Positions 18,037-26,800 of a stretch of DNA of 44,062 nt are shown here, in pieces; the stretch's first letter is position 1, and every line of letters begins with the position of its first letter. The position numbers and the translations under genes were made by a program. The notes under the pieces are model-generated. The model had not been told where the DNA came from and did no database searches. It worked only from the letters and a program-made list of their open reading frames with translations. The DNA is from Acidobacteriota bacterium (GTDB lineage Bacteria; Acidobacteriota; Terriglobia; UBA7540), in assembly GCA_902812415.1 (NCBI GenBank), contig CADDZJ010000023.1, forward strand, positions 1 to 44,062, given 5' to 3'.

Positions 18037-18327
18037 TTAAATCGTGCGAGGCCGCCGATGTGCAAATGCGACAACCAGCGCAGGCTCTGGGGACGGGGAC
18101 TCTTCCGGCAGATTCTGCCGCCCGAGGCACTCAGGACAAACCAGGATGATGCTCGCCACCGGATGATTCTCCATCCTTTGCACATCCCAGCCCTCGCTCA
18201 CAGCTTTGGCTTCCTCCGGCAGTTTGAGATCGCAATACCAGCAACGCCCCTTTCCGGTGGAGCAAATGGCATGCAGGGCCTCACGGACATCTACCGGCAA
18301 TCTTTTCGGTATGGGGGAATTATTCAA
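18037..18327 (-). CDS. small zinc-ribbon-like protein of unknown function
   Basis: The 96-residue protein has two cysteine pairs, CWYC (about residues 29-32) and CPEC (about 64-67), spaced as in a zinc ribbon, with an additional Cys at about residue 22. The remainder is a mildly basic, low-complexity tail. It probably binds one zinc ion in the cytosol. It sits 240 nt downstream of nrdJ on the same strand and upstream of the LOG gene. I do not recognise its family. Confidence 0.6.
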   Translation of the reverse strand: MNNSPIPKRLPVDVREALHAICSTGKGRCWYCDLKLPEEAKAVSEGWDVQRMENHPVASIILVCPECLGRQNLPEESPSPEPALVVAFAHRRPRTI

Positions 18328-18570
18328 TCTTGCCTCCTATCCCCCTCGGGGAATTTCTCAACGCCGAAATTATAAATCAAAGATTTCACATGCCACGCCT
18401 GCGGTTAGAGAAACACTAACCAAGGCCCTCAGTTGCCACTCTGCCAGCCGCCATCTGAAATTACAGATCGAAAATTTCACAGCACGCAAAACGCCAAGTC
18501 TATGCTACCTGCTCCACTCGCTTCCCAAGAGCTCTTTTTGCTGCCTTCTGCCTTCCGCCTGGCTTTCCCC

Positions 18571-21498
18571 TCACGAGCATCCGCTTGTGCTTCCGCAGTT
18601 CATGCAGCGATAGCACGAGCCGTTACGCACCATGATAGCGCCGCACTCAGAGCACGTCGGCGCATCGTCCTCATGAACCACTCCGGCGAGCTGAGGCTGC
18701 ATGACCGGAGCATGGTGAGGGGCTGTTTCCACTTTCTCTCCTCGGACGGCGCGCGAAAATTGCGTAGCCAACCGGGCAGCATTCACCGCCTCAGCGCCGT
18801 TCGGTGCGGTGACGCTCATGTTTTCCTGCGGCTGGGCATCCTTGGGCAGGAACTTCAGCGCCATCCAGCGGAAGATGTAATCCATCAGCGACTTTGCGTA
18901 GCCGATGTCGCGGTTGCTGCTCCAGCCGCTCGGCTCGAACCGAGTGTGGCTGAATTTGTCGCAAAGAACTTTCAGAGGCACGCCATACTGCAACGCAAGC
19001 GACACGGCCGTGGCAAACGAATCCATGAGACCGGAAACCGTCGATCCCTCTTTCGCCATGGTGATGAAAATTTCGCCCGGCATGCCATCGTCATAAAGGC
19101 CTACGGTCAGATATCCCTCGTGCCCGCCCACCGAAAACTTGTGAGTGATCGCCCGGCGCTCATCCGGAAGTTTGCGGCGGAACGGTCGCGGAGCTTCTGA
19201 TGGCTCTGGAACCGGCGCTTCTGCAACCTCCTCAACAACCTTCCCGCCTCCTGGCTCCGCCGCCTGCTGTTTAGGTTTTGCGTCAGAGGTATTAAGCGGC
19301 TGGCTGCGTTTCGAGCCATCGCGGTAAATGGCGATGGCTTTAATGCCCAGCCGCCAGGCCTCCATATAGGCATTCGCTACATCCTCTACGGTAGACTCCT
19401 CAGGCATATTCACCGTCTTCGAAATCGCGCCGGAAAGAAACGGTTGCACAGCCGCCATCATGCGAATGTGTCCCATGTAATGAATGGACCGCTTGCCATT
19501 GGCCGGCTTTAACGAGCAGTCAAAAACAGACAAGTGATCGGATTTCAAGTGCGGCGCGCCCTCAATCGTACCATGCTGGTCGATATAATTCACGATTTCA
19601 GCCGCCTGCTGGTCGGTATATCCCAATTTGAGCAGCGCCAGCGGCACAACGTTATTCACAATTTTGATCAGGCCGCCGCCCACCAGCTTCTTATACTTCA
19701 CCAGAGCCAGATCCGGCTCGATGCCCGTCGTGTCACAATCCATCATAAAGCCAATCGTTCCCGTAGGCGCGAGCACTGTAACTTGCGCGTTACGGTAGCC
19801 GTGTTTCATGCCGCTTTGCAGGCACTCATCCCAAATCTTCTTCCCCGCTTCCCAAAGCATCTCGGGCACATTCCGGGGATTAATGGCGTTCAAGGCGTTG
19901 CGGTGCATGGAAATGACTTCCAGGAACGAATCGCGGTTGGCGGCGTACCCTGAGAAAGCTCCAATTTCCGCAGCAATTCGCGAAGAAGTCAGATAAGCCT
20001 GCCCGTGCATCACGGCCGTAATCACGGCGGCAAAGTCGCGCCCGGCATCTGAATCGTACGGCACGCCATTGGCCATCAGCAGCGCGCCCAGATTGGCGTA
20101 GCCGAGGCCCAGCGGCCTGAAATCGTGGGAATTGCGCGCGATCTTTTCCGTCGGATAGCTGGCATTATCCACAATGATTTCCTGGGCTGTGATCATCACG
20201 TCCACTGCGTGGCGGAATCCCTCGACATCAAACTTGCCGTCCGGCGCCATGAACTTCATCAAATTGAGCGACGCCAAGTTGCAGGCTGAATCATCCAGGA
20301 ACATATATTCGCTGCACGGATTCGAGGCGTTGATGCGGGCCGTAGCCTTGCACGTGTGCCACTTATTAATCGTGGTGTCGAACTGCAATCCAGGGTCGCC
20401 GCATTGCCATGCCGCCTCAGCAATCTGGCGCATCAGATCGCGCGCGCGATAGGTTTTCACCGGATCGCCAGTCGTCACTTTCCGCGTGGCCCAGTCTTGG
20501 TCGCCTGCCACCGCTTTCATAAAGTCATCGCTTACGCGGACGCTGTTGTTGGCGTTTTGGAAAAAGATCGAGCTGTAAGCCTCTCCGTCAAGCGATGAAT
20601 CATACCCGGCGTCAACCAGCGCCCACGCCTTGCGTTCCTCCTTCGCCTTGCATTCGATAAAATCGACGATGTCGGGATGGTCGATGTTGAGGATTACCAT
20701 CTTGGCTGCGCGGCGCGTCTTGCCGCCGCTCTTGATGACTCCGGCGAAGGCATCATAACCTTTCATAAACGAGAGCGGTCCCGAGGCGATTCCCCCGCCT
20801 GAAAGCGTCTCAATCGACGACCGGATCGGCGAAAGATTCGTTCCTGTCCCTGAGCCCCACTTGAAGAGCATGCCCTCCGTTTTGGCCAGCGCCAGAATGC
20901 TTTCCAGATCGTCTTGAACCGAATTGATAAAGCACGCCGAGCACTGCGGATGGCGGTAGGCTTCCGTTTCTTTCAGGACGCTGCCGCTTGCCGCATCCCA
21001 ATACCACCCCGTTCCCCTCGAACTTCGCTGGTACTTGTGCCAAAGGCCACAATTAAACCAGACGGGCGAATTAAAAGCCGCCTTCTGCCGCACTAACAAG
21101 TGCGTCAACTCATCACGAAAAACCTCGGCATCTTCGCCGGTTTTGAAGTAACCATCCTCGAGACCCCATTGGGCGATCGTATCCGCCACGCGGCTGACCA
21201 ATTGCCGGATGCTTGACTCGCGCTCCGCAGTGCCGATTTTCCCATGGAAATACTTGGAGGCTACAATGTTCGTAGCCGTCATGGACCAATCTTTGGGCGT
21301 CTCAACGTTCCGCTGCTCGAAGATCGTTTCCCCCTTCTCATTCTGGATGGAAGCTGTTCGCAACTCCCATTCAATCTCATCGAAGGGATGAACACCCGGC
21401 TTTGTAAAAACCCGCCTGAAGGAGATTCCGCGCCGTGCGGTCGTCGCACTAATTTCTTTCTCATTTAATAACGTAGAGGTTACCTCTCGCTCGGCCAT
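18571..21498 (-). CDS. nrdJ: vitamin B12-dependent (class II) ribonucleoside-diphosphate reductase
   Basis: NrdJ reduces ribonucleotides to deoxyribonucleotides using adenosylcobalamin to start the radical. The 975-residue protein starts at the ATG at 21498, with GGGAGG about 8 nt upstream; the open frame extends 36 codons further but without a signal. Class II motifs are clear: NPCSEYMFLDDSACNLASLN with the active-site Cys395, and PTGTIGFMMDCDTTGIEPD. The C-terminal part has a TSCPD-like domain (HKFSVGGHEGYLTVGLYDDG) and ends in a zinc ribbon CSECG ... CMNCGSTSGCS that carries the redox cysteines. Two NrdR-like boxes and a promoter lie upstream, with a leader of about 210 nt. Confidence 0.97.
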   Translation of the reverse strand: MAEREVTSTLLNEKEISATTARRGISFRRVFTKPGVHPFDEIEWELRTASIQNEKGETIFEQRNVETPKDWSMTATNIVASKYFHGKIGTAERESSIRQLVSRVADTIAQWGLEDGYFKTGEDAEVFRDELTHLLVRQKAAFNSPVWFNCGLWHKYQRSSRGTGWYWDAASGSVLKETEAYRHPQCSACFINSVQDDLESILALAKTEGMLFKWGSGTGTNLSPIRSSIETLSGGGIASGPLSFMKGYDAFAGVIKSGGKTRRAAKMVILNIDHPDIVDFIECKAKEERKAWALVDAGYDSSLDGEAYSSIFFQNANNSVRVSDDFMKAVAGDQDWATRKVTTGDPVKTYRARDLMRQIAEAAWQCGDPGLQFDTTINKWHTCKATARINASNPCSEYMFLDDSACNLASLNLMKFMAPDGKFDVEGFRHAVDVMITAQEIIVDNASYPTEKIARNSHDFRPLGLGYANLGALLMANGVPYDSDAGRDFAAVITAVMHGQAYLTSSRIAAEIGAFSGYAANRDSFLEVISMHRNALNAINPRNVPEMLWEAGKKIWDECLQSGMKHGYRNAQVTVLAPTGTIGFMMDCDTTGIEPDLALVKYKKLVGGGLIKIVNNVVPLALLKLGYTDQQAAEIVNYIDQHGTIEGAPHLKSDHLSVFDCSLKPANGKRSIHYMGHIRMMAAVQPFLSGAISKTVNMPEESTVEDVANAYMEAWRLGIKAIAIYRDGSKRSQPLNTSDAKPKQQAAEPGGGKVVEEVAEAPVPEPSEAPRPFRRKLPDERRAITHKFSVGGHEGYLTVGLYDDGMPGEIFITMAKEGSTVSGLMDSFATAVSLALQYGVPLKVLCDKFSHTRFEPSGWSSNRDIGYAKSLMDYIFRWMALKFLPKDAQPQENMSVTAPNGAEAVNAARLATQFSRAVRGEKVETAPHHAPVMQPQLAGVVHEDDAPTCSECGAIMVRNGSCYRCMNCGSTSGCS

Positions 21499-21717
21499 TT
21501 CTTCCTCCCTTCGGTTAGATGAACTATGATTCCTGTCGGTTAACTTCGTCAAACATCTTACTGTGGATTCATGCGCAGGATCGTGAGCCCTCAACCTGAA
21601 AATCACCCATACTGATTACTCCGTGCAAACGGAAACCTGACAAGCCAGTCCTGTTTTGCGCGGGGCGATTCTGCCGTTAGCCTTCCGTCTTCTGCTCCTT
21701 TTGCGGGGCTGTCGAGC

Positions 21718-21746
21718 AATTTAGCGCCGCGATCCTTCGCTGTCAA
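21718..21746 (-). promoter_or_regulatory. sigma-70-type promoter of nrdJ
   Basis: On the minus strand a perfect TTGACA (21746-21741), a 17-nt spacer and TAAATT (21723-21718) lie 220 nt before the nrdJ ATG. The predicted leader is about 210 nt, long enough to hold a regulatory RNA. I did not find cobalamin-riboswitch core sequences in it. Confidence 0.65.
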
Positions 21747-21753
21747 GCGAAAA

Positions 21754-21800
21754 ATACAATAGATTGTGGTCTTTTTAAAGGAACCCTCTATATATTGGAT
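21754..21800 (-). promoter_or_regulatory. two NrdR-box-like operators upstream of nrdJ
   Basis: The core of the published NrdR box is CwAtATaTwG. The site CTATATATTG at 21788-21797 matches all ten positions. The site CAATAGATTG at 21757-21766 matches nine. Their centres are 31 bp apart, three helical turns, as is usual for paired NrdR boxes. The nearer box ends about 10 bp upstream of the -35 box of nrdJ. NrdR is the dATP/ATP-sensing repressor of ribonucleotide reductase genes, so the context fits. Confidence 0.75.
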
Positions 21801-21874
21801 AAATAGTTCTCTTTGTTACAGATAATCGCGCAGCGGGAACCGCGCGTCCCGATCCTGGATTTGAGAAAGCAGGC

Positions 21875-22285
21875 TTATTTCTTGAATAGCGCCTCAAAGG
21901 CTTTACGAGGGTCATCCGGCCTTGCAGAATCCGGAGAAGTTTGCTTTTCAAGAGTCACTCGGGGGGCGTAGAAACCACACTCGTTGCGAGCGTCTTTCTT
22001 TACAATGCGCGCAGTGATGGGATGGTTGCACTCGAAGCGGGCAGACGTATCAAAATGGGCGCATTGTTTGCAGCAATGTAAATCGAATCCACAATGCGCG
22101 CAGCGCCCCTGAGGATCAAAACCCGTTGGCAAAACCGTTCCACACTGGGCACAGCGCGAGACGAAATGCGTTCCCGGCATTTGCGGCGTTTTGGGTCCAA
22201 AGTTTTCGACTTTCGGCCGCGGCCGTGTTGGGGAGCGCTCGCCTTCGGAATCCATGTAGCCCCGTTGTCGATATTTTCTTTCCAT
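21875..22285 (-). CDS. cysteine-rich zinc-ribbon protein of unknown function
   Basis: The 136-residue protein has an unstructured basic N-terminus (about 1-40), then a dense set of cysteines: CAQC, CAHC, CCKQC, a Cys in FECNHP and a Cys in NECGFY. This suggests two zinc-binding sites, with the first two CxxC pairs forming one ribbon. The C-terminal 25 residues are Asp-, Pro- and Lys-rich. It lies upstream of nrdJ on the same strand, separated by 377 nt that hold the NrdR boxes and promoter, so the two are probably separate transcripts. I do not recognise a named function. Confidence 0.8.
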   Translation of the reverse strand: MERKYRQRGYMDSEGERSPTRPRPKVENFGPKTPQMPGTHFVSRCAQCGTVLPTGFDPQGRCAHCGFDLHCCKQCAHFDTSARFECNHPITARIVKKDARNECGFYAPRVTLEKQTSPDSARPDDPRKAFEALFKK

Positions 22286-22575
22286 GGCTGTTCCTCATGC
22301 AGGAATTATGACGGATTTCGGGGAATGGGCAGGTTATTTCAGGCACAGGCAGGCAGATAAAGATCAAGCGTGTATCACTCAAGCTGCTGGAAGGCCTGGC
22401 CGCTCTTTCTTGCCAAGCCCCACGTAGGCCGGCTCGACATCAACTTTGGGCATGGCATCCTGGGAGAAAAGGTCCCCCTCACATCCTTGCCACAAAGCTT
22501 CAGGTCTTGCAGTACATGGCAAGATGCTCGGCGCCCTCACATTCGCGGACGTATGCCCTGTGGTCGGCGCAGCAT
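22286..22575. other. 290-nt interval without a recognised feature
   Basis: Short open frames occur in several frames, but none has a family resemblance or a good translation start. I see no hairpin or repeat of note. Confidence 0.4.
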
Positions 22576-22914
22576 CTACTTCTTCTTCGCGCTGTTCAAA
22601 GATCGGAGGTAGTGGACCAGCGCCTGAATCTCCTCGGATTTCAATTTGTTTCCGAAAGCAGGCATCGCCGTCCCTTTTTTCCCATTGGTGATGACGGTAA
22701 TAATCTCCTTATTCGTCATCGAGGCCTGCCATTTCGGGCTGGTAAAGTCCGGCGTGTGGATGGCAGAGAATCCCTTGCCGTCCACTCCGTGACACATGGA
22801 ACACTTTGACTTGAAGAGCTGCGCGGCGTCGGTTGCCGCAAAAGCTGGGCTCCCTAAGACCAGGCTTGCAGCCACGATTGTTAGAACAAGAGCAAATCGC
22901 AAAGAAGTTTTCAT
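22576..22914 (-). CDS. small periplasmic class I cytochrome c
   Basis: The 112-residue protein has a Sec signal peptide (likely cut after PAFA, about residue 26), a haem motif CSMCH at 38-42 and a likely Met ligand in GTAMPAFG (M84). This is the plan of a soluble monohaem cytochrome c that carries electrons in the periplasm. It starts 15 nt after the stop of the gluconate-dehydrogenase-subunit-3-like gene and should be co-transcribed with it. It is a likely electron acceptor for that enzyme. Confidence 0.94.
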   Translation of the reverse strand: MKTSLRFALVLTIVAASLVLGSPAFAATDAAQLFKSKCSMCHGVDGKGFSAIHTPDFTSPKWQASMTNKEIITVITNGKKGTAMPAFGNKLKSEEIQALVHYLRSLNSAKKK

Positions 22915-22929
22915 AGTGATATCTGATCC

Positions 22930-23586
22930 TCAGCTCTGGTGTTCGGGATGCGTGCAGGCTCCGGGGAACGACTCGTGGTAAGTGTCCCCGCCATATTGCA
23001 ATTCCTGCTCCAGCCCGATTTCTGAAGTATAATATCCGAAAAGCGTCCAGTCCTTGATATCCTCGAAGAAGCGAATGCCTGGTTGGTCCTCAGGATTTTT
23101 ATTTTCCAGGTCGGCTAAAGGTTCAAGCAACGATGTTTTCTGCTCTTGAGTTAAATCGACGAAGGGCTTTCCGTACTGACTTAAGGCACGGCCATCCACC
23201 CACGCAAGGCCTTCCAGGAACTGCCGCTGTGCATCAGGTTCCTCGTCATTCAAGAAAAGATCAATGGTGCGATTGACCCGCGCTGCTTTAGCTCCGGGCG
23301 TGTCCGTCTCTGGAATGATCAGATCCGTCAACGCAATGACAGTCTCGTTTTGATGTGGATCGAGGAAGAGAGGTTTCCAGTTGGGATCGGCAGGCGCTTG
23401 GACTCCGCTCGCAGCGCCTCCACAGCAGGCAGGTGCATCCGCGCGGGTGTCAGACTGTTCGAGAATGGGAAACACCGCCGTGGCGCCCGCTCCAAGAGCA
23501 ATCTTCTTCAGCGCCTGCCGCCGTCCCTCATTCTGAACCTTTGGAAATTCACTTATGGCCTGCTCGCCTTTAGGATCCCATTCCAT
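22930..23586 (-). CDS. gluconate 2-dehydrogenase subunit 3 family protein
   Basis: The protein has 218 residues from the ATG at 23586; a GTG at 23601 would add five. A twin-arginine-like signal, RRQALKKIALGAGATAVFPI, lies near residues 22-42. The mature part has the family pattern LTDLIIPETDTPGAKAARVNRTIDLFLND and a helical region with Trp and Asp residues (GLAWVDGRALSQYGKPF). Such small subunits stabilise or export GMC-type flavoprotein dehydrogenases of sugars and other polyols. Here the cytochrome gene follows, but no GMC dehydrogenase gene is present in the window. The TonB receptor lies upstream on the same strand. Confidence 0.85.
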   Translation of the reverse strand: MEWDPKGEQAISEFPKVQNEGRRQALKKIALGAGATAVFPILEQSDTRADAPACCGGAASGVQAPADPNWKPLFLDPHQNETVIALTDLIIPETDTPGAKAARVNRTIDLFLNDEEPDAQRQFLEGLAWVDGRALSQYGKPFVDLTQEQKTSLLEPLADLENKNPEDQPGIRFFEDIKDWTLFGYYTSEIGLEQELQYGGDTYHESFPGACTHPEHQS

Positions 23587-23664
23587 CGTGATTCTCTTCA
23601 CCCAAGCCGGATGTTACAAGGTGCCCGCGAAAAAATCAAGCGAAGTCGTGACGACTGTCAAAGC

Positions 23665-23735
23665 AAAATAGAAAGTTCCGGTTGGGCGCTAACCGAAGAA
23701 GCCTGGAGGGCGACGGAGGTTAACGCCCAACCCGC
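23665..23735 (+). repeat. dispersed hairpin repeat, copy 1 of 2 (decayed stem)
   Basis: The core GTTCCGGTTGGGCGCTAACC, then GGAGGGCGACGGAGGTTAAC, matches 33488-33552. The inverted arms GTTGGGCGCTAA and TTAACGCCCAAC pair with one mismatch. The flank (CAAAATAGAAAGTT) is also shared. Confidence 0.82.
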
Positions 23736-23861
23736 ATTGTGTCGCTGGGGGCACCGCGTTTGGTCGTTCGCCCCCGGGCGTTGTTCCACCCAGAGTTGTG
23801 TTACGTCATGACATTTACCCATTCCAGCCCCCTTGGGGCGACGCGCCCCGATTTTGCGAGT

Positions 23862-26800
23862 TCAGAAGTAGAATTTTCCGGCCAACTGGATCAGCCGGGG
23901 GGAGCGGGCTGCCAGTTCACGGCCGAAGGAAGATGAATTGATGTCCGTGACGATGCCCACCGGATCGAACTGCGTGTGGTTGAACAGATTGTAAAATTCG
24001 AAGCGCAGCTCGATGCGAGTTGCTTCGGTCAGCTTGATGTCCTTGAACAATGCAAAGTCAAAATTATTGATGCCAGGGCCGCGAAGCAAGTTCCGGCCTG
24101 CATTACCGAAAGTGCCTAAAGCCTCTTTAGAGAACGTATTGGGGTTGAACCAGTAATTGGGCAGCGCTGTCGTATTGCCCGGAGTCGTGGCCGCGTTGAC
24201 AAACGAGCTTGTGCGCGGATTGGCATACTGGGGTGGGCTCACGGCATTGGGAACATCGGGGCAGGCATAATAGGTAAAGGCCGTACAGGCGAGCGATCGG
24301 AAGCCGCTATCGACAACGTCAAGGGGAAATCCGCTTTGAAATGTGGTGATTCCCGTAATCCGCCAGCCATCCGTCAGCCTGCCGGGCAGCCAGTCGAAAG
24401 CACTGAAATGACGAATGCTTGGCAACGAGTAGAGATAACTGATCACCAGGCGTTGCGTTGCATCGTAAATCGAAGGGCCATAGTCGAGCTGGCGGTTGAA
24501 GGGGTTCATTCCCCGCAGGCTTCCAAAGCCTCCAAAACCGGCTCCTGCAAAGCCGGCCCCTCCGAATCCGGAATTCTCATACCCTGATCCATCGTCCATC
24601 GCATGAGACCAGGTATAAGCCGCAAGGAATTGCAGCCCGCGCGAGAAATGCCTGTTCAGCGTGGCCTGAAAAGAGTTGTAGTTTGAGTTTCCGGCGGTCG
24701 CCACATTTCCGACGGATCCAATGATGTTTCCCGGGTAAGGGAAATTATCAGGGAAAAAGTAGTTCTGATAAAGGCGGTTGCTGACGCAAGCAGGATTAGC
24801 GGCACAGCCAGCCTGATTAATCCCGGGGTTCATCTCGTAAGCAATCACCTCGTGACGGCCTACTGACCCGACGTAGCCGAGAGAAAGGATGGTGGAAGAG
24901 CCAAGCTGCCGCTCGACCGTCAAGCTGAAGTTTTCCGCGTAAGGAACGCTGATATTCGGGTCATAGACGCTGATGGAAAGAGGCTCAAACAGGGAAAAAT
25001 TGACGTTCTGGCTGGGTTCGTAAGGAAACTTGTTCGGAATAGAACCCCTTCCGGCAACGTCCACCCAGGGATTGGCAAAGCTAGGACTCAGTCCGATATC
25101 GCCGACTCCCTGGGATTGCGCAATGGCATAAGGCGGGAGACCCATGGACTGAGTTGCAGTTTCCGAGTTGAAGCGGTTGAAATAGACGCCAAAGCCGCCG
25201 CGAATGCTCAGGTTGCCTGAGCCGCCGGAAAGCTTTCCCCAGTTAGGGCTATAAGCAAAGCCAAAGCGCGGCCCAAAATCCTTATAATGCGTGACTCCGG
25301 CGGCGTGAACGCCCGGGTCTCCCTGAAACACATAACCCACCGGCGCGGTAGGGAAAATAGTGGATTGCTGGCCCGGACGGAAAGCGGGCATGGCGTGGTT
25401 GTCGTGATAGTTGTCGATCATCGGTGTGTCCACCGTCCAGCCCAGGCCGTAAGTCAAGGTCAAGTTATTGCGGGCGCTCCATTGATCCTGAGCGTAGCTG
25501 TAATACTCTTGAGTCCTTGCGTTGAGAATGTCTCCACTACCCTGGAAGTAGGAATCCGGTATGCCGAGCAGGAAATCAGCGCCCGGATCACCAGTTGAAA
25601 ACGGGCCAACGCCGGCAAAGGAGAATGCGCCGTCGTTGATGTGCAAGAAGGGGTTGTAGACCTGGAAGCGGCGCATATCGAAGCCAAACTTCAAGGCGTG
25701 ATGCCCGGAAATCCGAGTGAGATTGTCGGTCGCCTGATACGTCTGATCGATTCGAGGTTGAGGGCCGTTGGTGGAAAATCCCAGGCTGAAATAGCCATTG
25801 ATGCTAATGACCGGCAGGCTTTCGCCGGCCGTATTCTGGGGGATGATTCCCGTAAAACCCACCGAGGAAGGTGCCACCGGACTCTGTGGGGCAATCGCGT
25901 CAAAGTTGAGCCGGGTGTAACCTAAGCGCGCCTCGTTCAGCGTCGTGGGCGAAAAAATATGATTCCACGCCAGTGTATATTGCTGCTCGTGCGCCCTGTC
26001 GACCTCTGCGAAGCCCGGCAGCGTGGCTCCGCTGAAAGGCAATGTGCTGGTCGTCGGAATGCGCTCCCACAGCCAGTAGCCCCAGATGGAATCTTTGCTG
26101 CTGAAAGTCTCGTCGATGCGCGTAAGATACTGGTCATCCAAAGTCGTGATCGCGGGATTGAATTCGTAGTCCGTACCCACGTTGGGGAGCGGGACATACT
26201 TGCTCAGCAGGTTGGCCGAGATCGAGTTGAAGTCCGCCTGAGGAATATGCCCCGTCGGGAAGATAGTAGAATAGGGTGTGCCCGCCGGATAAACCGTTCC
26301 GTTCTCCCCGGTGAGAGGAACCGGCGACAACGCGCCGGAAGAGGCAATATCCGGGAAAAATCCGTTGCGCTGATCCTGAGTGAAGACCGGCACGGTTCCT
26401 GGCGAAGCGCAGCCGCAACCGGCAGAGCTTTCAGGCCGGTGGTTCCGGGTGCCTTGGTAGGAAAAGAAGAAAAATGTGTGGTTTTTCCAGATCGGTCCGC
26501 CGATCGTAACGCCAAACTGATTCTGATGGAAGACGGCTGGTTTGGGTTGGAAAAAGTTGCGGGCGTTCAAGCTGGTGTCCCGGTAAAAATCAAAGCCATC
26601 GCCATGGAATTGATTCGTTCCTGACTTGATGATGGCGTTCATGATGGCGCCGGAATTTCTTCCGTATTCAGGGTTGATGGTGCTTGTCACCATTCGGAAT
26701 TCGGCGATGGCGTCGGGGCTGGGAACGACCAATACGGTGTTCAGGACAAGGTCGTTGTCATCCGTTCCATTGATCAGGTAACTATTCTGTTCAGCCTGGC

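Noticed and set aside
18433-19200. 255-codon plus-strand ORF over the nrdJ 3' end
   Set aside because: It is antisense to the conserved TSCPD and zinc-ribbon regions of NrdJ and has no domain.
21500-21712. Cobalamin riboswitch upstream of nrdJ
   Set aside because: The core B12 box was not found by eye; only the possibility of some leader RNA is kept.
25959-26624. 221-codon plus-strand ORF inside the TonB receptor gene
   Set aside because: It lies opposite a clear beta-barrel coding sequence and shows no family similarity.
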